In this document: positions 61,392 through 64,000 of the stretch, piece by piece
Layout: the number at the start of each line of letters is the position of its first letter
Position numbering within the stretch: the stretch's first letter is position 1
Assembly: GCF_004364345.1 (NCBI RefSeq)
Contig: NZ_SOCA01000001.1
Span: 372,001-436,000, forward strand
Source of the DNA: Prosthecobacter fusiformis
GTDB taxonomy: Bacteria; Verrucomicrobiota; Verrucomicrobiia; Verrucomicrobiales; Verrucomicrobiaceae
Direction: 5' to 3'
Length of the DNA: 64,000 bases
Position numbers and translations under genes: made by a program
The notes under the pieces: generated by a model
Seen by the model: only the letters and a program-made list of their open reading frames with translations
What the model was told of the DNA's origin: nothing
Database searches by the model: none

Positions 61392-64000
61392 TTATTCGCG
61401 GGAGCCGGGGGTGATTTTGAGGACTTGTTCTTTGCCGTCGCGGATGATGGTGATGGTGGTCTCGGCACCGATTTTTAGCTCGCCCATGAGGGAGGTGTAG
61501 TCATAGATGTTGAGGACGTCCTTGCCGGAAAGCTTGATGATGATGTCGCCGCCTTTGACGCCGGCTTTGCCAGCGGGGCCGATGGGGGAGACGCCGCTGA
61601 GTTTCACGCCTTTGGTATCGCCCTGGGCATAATCAGGGATAGTGCCGAGGTAGGCGCGGAGGCCGCCACGGCTGTCCTTGTTCTTCGGGGCCTCCATGGC
61701 GACGAAGTCGGGGTTGGTATCGGCGGTGGCGATGCCGCGTGAGATGAGGCCCATGAGGCGGGTGATCTTGGCGGCGTTTTCATAATCAATCTTGTCAGCG
61801 GTATCGCTGGGCTTGTGGTAGTCCTCATGGCTGCCAGTGAAGGCATTCAATGTGGGGATGCCACGTTGATAAAAGATGGTGCTGTCCGTGGGCAGGTAGG
61901 CATCGGTCTGGGTGGTGATGGGGAGGCCAATGGGGGCATTGCGTTTTTCGATTTCCTTGGGCCACCAGGTGCTGGAGCCGACACCCTGGAGGACGAGGGT
62001 CTTTTGGAAACGGCCGATCATGTCCATGTTCAGGCAGGCAGCAAACATGCCCGTCAGCTTGCCATTGGGATCACCCTTGAACATTTTGGCCAGGACCTCG
62101 ACATAATGACTGCTGCCTAACAAACCGAGTTCTTCACCGGACCAGGCGGCAAAGATGACATCGCGGGTGAGTTTGATCTTCCCCTGCTTCTTCTGATCTG
62201 CGAGCCATTGGGCGATCTCGATGACACCGGCGACACCGCTGGCGTTGTCATCGGCACCGTGGTGGATCATGTTGGCTTCATCCCCTTTGGCGCGGGAGTT
62301 ATTGCCACCCTTGCTGCCGAGGTGGTCAATGTGGGCGCAGACGATGAGCGGGGCGACATGGGGATCTGGCTTATCGCGAGCGGGCAGGACGGCGATGACG
62401 TTGCGGCCGATTTTCTTTTCTTGCCGGATGTCAATTTGGGCACTGAGCTTGAGCCCCTGGCAGTCAATGCCGCCCATGAGGTCGCCAGTGTCCAGTTTGT
62501 CCTGGAGTTCTTTGAGGGTCTTGCCTGCGGGTTTGAGCAGGTCATCGGCAACGGCATCGGTGACACTGATGGCGGCGAGGCCAGAGCTGGCGAGAGAGGC
62601 ATCAAAAGACATGGGGACAAGCTGGCCGACCACCTTGCTGTTAGGCCCGCTGGCGATGATGAGGCCGCGTGCGCCTTTCTGGCGGGCGACGAGGGCCTTG
62701 TGCCGGAGGCTGGCGTAACGGGTGAGCTCATTGCGGCGCTCCTGGGTAATGCCTTCCGGCAGATAGCGGAGGACGAGCACCCATTTGTCCTTCACGTCCA
62801 GATGGGCATAGCTACTGTAGGTTTCCATCTTCTTGCCATCCTCGCTGGTGGCCTCCTCTGGCGTTTCAATGCCGTAACCGGCGAAGACAATGTCGCTGGG
62901 GGTGACCTCGCCTAACTCAGAGAATGACAGGGGACGCCAGTCTTTATCCGTGACGAGACTTTTGCCTGCGGGTGCGAGGGTAAGGCGGTTGCCATCGCCA
63001 AGGGCTACACCGGCCGTGAATTCGAAGGGATCGAACCACTCTTCATCGCCATAAGGAACGAGGCCGATGCCTTTGAACACATCCGCCACGTACTGGGTGG
63101 CCAGTTTTTCCCCCGGTGTGCCGGTGAGGCGGCCATCCATTTCATCACTGGCCAGATAGGTGACGTGCTGGCGAAGGTCGGCAGGGGTGATGTCTCCCTG
63201 AGTGGCCGAGAAATCTGGCTGGGTGGCAGGCGTGGCCGCTTGGACTGGGGTGGTAATTTCGGAGAGACCGAGGGATTTTAATGCGGCTTCATGATTCCAG
63301 TCGGCCATGAAAATCTGGCTTTGTCCATTGCTGGTGCGACCGGTGGTCCAGGAGAGTTTTTTGCCATCGGGGGTGAATACGGGAAGGCCGTCAAATCCGT
63401 CCGTGGTGGTGATGCGGACAGGCTCGTGCTTACTAGCGGCATCGACAATGTAGAGTTCGAAATTGGCGAAGCCGTTGAGGTTGGTGGTGAAGATGAGGTA
63501 TTCACCACTGGGATGAAAATAGGGTGCCCAGCTCATGGCACCGAGCTTGGTGAGCTGGCGCGGGTCGCTGCCATCGGTATTCATGGTCCAGACTTCAGCG
63601 ACATCGCCTTTCGGCGTAAACCGCCGCCAGCAGATGCGTTTGCCATCCGCACTGAAAAAGCAGCCGCCATCATAACCAGGGGCATCGGTCAGTTGCTTCA
63701 CATTCTGGCCATCGGCATCGGCAATGTAGATGTCCATGAAGTACTGCTTGTCCACCTTGAGCCGCGCGGTGTCTTCTTTGGAAAGTTCCTTTTCATAGGC
63801 AGCGCGATTGCTGGCAAAGATCATCTGGCGGCCATCGGGGGAGTAGGCGCCTTCGGCATCGTAGCCGAGTGTGTTTGTGAGGTTTTTGAGGCTTTTATCA
63901 GCCAAGGTGTATTCCCAGAGGTCGTAATGCTCATCGTAGTCCCAGGAGTATTTGCGCACGCGGCTGGTGGCACGGTCCTTGATTTCGGCGTCTTGAAGTT
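61392..64000 (-). CDS. TolB-like propeller / PA / M28 peptidase / PDZ protein, 5' end outside window
   Basis: At least 868 codons, continuing off the right edge (no stop upstream; a GTG at 63959 is an internal codon). Domains in order: WD40/TolB-like propeller (SPDGRQMIFASNRAAYE, SADGKRICW, TPDGKKLSWTTGR), a protease-associated insert, an M28 zinc aminopeptidase with all ligands visible (AHIDHLG, GADDNASG, SGEELGLLG, NMDMIGR and GSHEDYHKPSDT), then a PDZ domain (GPAGKAGVKGGDIIIKLSGK). It is probably periplasmic, degrading peptides. The propeller may gate or recognise substrates. Confidence 0.9.
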   Translation of the reverse strand, partial: LQDAEIKDRATSRVRKYSWDYDEHYDLWEYTLADKSLKNLTNTLGYDAEGAYSPDGRQMIFASNRAAYEKELSKEDTARLKVDKQYFMDIYIADADGQNVKQLTDAPGYDGGCFFSADGKRICWRRFTPKGDVAEVWTMNTDGSDPRQLTKLGAMSWAPYFHPSGEYLIFTTNLNGFANFELYIVDAASKHEPVRITTTDGFDGLPVFTPDGKKLSWTTGRTSNGQSQIFMADWNHEAALKSLGLSEITTPVQAATPATQPDFSATQGDITPADLRQHVTYLASDEMDGRLTGTPGEKLATQYVADVFKGIGLVPYGDEEWFDPFEFTAGVALGDGNRLTLAPAGKSLVTDKDWRPLSFSELGEVTPSDIVFAGYGIETPEEATSEDGKKMETYSSYAHLDVKDKWVLVLRYLPEGITQERRNELTRYASLRHKALVARQKGARGLIIASGPNSKVVGQLVPMSFDASLASSGLAAISVTDAVADDLLKPAGKTLKELQDKLDTGDLMGGIDCQGLKLSAQIDIRQEKKIGRNVIAVLPARDKPDPHVAPLIVCAHIDHLGSKGGNNSRAKGDEANMIHHGADDNASGVAGVIEIAQWLADQKKQGKIKLTRDVIFAAWSGEELGLLGSSHYVEVLAKMFKGDPNGKLTGMFAACLNMDMIGRFQKTLVLQGVGSSTWWPKEIEKRNAPIGLPITTQTDAYLPTDSTIFYQRGIPTLNAFTGSHEDYHKPSDTADKIDYENAAKITRLMGLISRGIATADTNPDFVAMEAPKNKDSRGGLRAYLGTIPDYAQGDTKGVKLSGVSPIGPAGKAGVKGGDIIIKLSGKDVLNIYDYTSLMGELKIGAETTITIIRDGKEQVLKITPGSRE

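Overview
The window looks like chromosomal DNA of a Verrucomicrobiota bacterium, probably Verrucomicrobiaceae (Prosthecobacter-like). This rests on family content, not on a marker gene: two large heme-binding CxxCH proteins of the type expanded in Planctomycetes and Verrucomicrobia, a giant beta-repeat protein with a PEP-CTERM tail plus a small exosortase-associated protein, Gfo/Idh/MocA oxidoreductases (one with a Tat signal), a PTPDL-like secreted protein, a DUF6600 lipoprotein, and a GreA-type factor with a very large N-terminal extension as I recall from Chlamydia. I see no tRNA, rRNA, CRISPR array, insertion sequence or prophage. No gene-free gap exceeds 300 bases; the longest (17646-17890, 24646-24893, 46729-46973, 61171-61391) are about 220-250 bases.

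Layout. 1-6.2 kb: the end of an HrpB helicase, an orphan ABC ATPase, a 2-hydroxyacid dehydrogenase, and a divergent Gfo/Idh oxidoreductase and GntR regulator pair with a 12-base palindrome between them. 6.4-15.1 kb: the PEP-CTERM beta-repeat protein and a DUF1080/heme-binding fusion. 15.3-17.6 kb: an RpiB-GlyA fusion with a low-molecular-weight phosphatase gene upstream. 17.9-24.2 kb: a DUF6600 lipoprotein with 72-base tandem repeats, a cytochrome lipoprotein, an OmpA-like protein and a MurJ-like flippase. 24.2-31.6 kb: an exosortase-associated protein, a coupled epimerase/dihydrodipicolinate-synthase-like pair, a PTPDL-like protein, a Tat-exported oxidoreductase, IspD and an NlpC/P60-like lipoprotein. 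31.7-41.1 kb: a secreted caspase-like protein, an ABC1 kinase with a TetR-like regulator, a toxin-antitoxin-like pair, the long GreA protein, a class V aminotransferase and two unknowns.

41.2-55.3 kb is one co-directional respiratory locus: ActE and ActF of alternative complex III, a small membrane protein, a CcoN homologue, CcoO, a membrane monoheme cytochrome, cytochrome oxidase subunits I, III and IV, two tiny membrane proteins, subunit II, then heme A synthase, heme O synthase, Sco and DUF420. A perfect CRP-type palindrome lies just upstream. The aa3 subunit I keeps every metal ligand. The CcoN homologue has lost four of six ligands and the active-site tyrosine, so it is probably a non-catalytic structural or electron-transfer partner. 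ActA-ActD are absent. I infer that quinol electrons pass through an ACIII-type complex and the CcoO/CcoP-like cytochromes to the aa3 oxidase, with the dead CcoN as anchor.

55.4-64 kb: an AAA+ ATPase/TPR pair, a second heme-binding CxxCH protein, and a propeller-M28 peptidase-PDZ protein running off the right edge.
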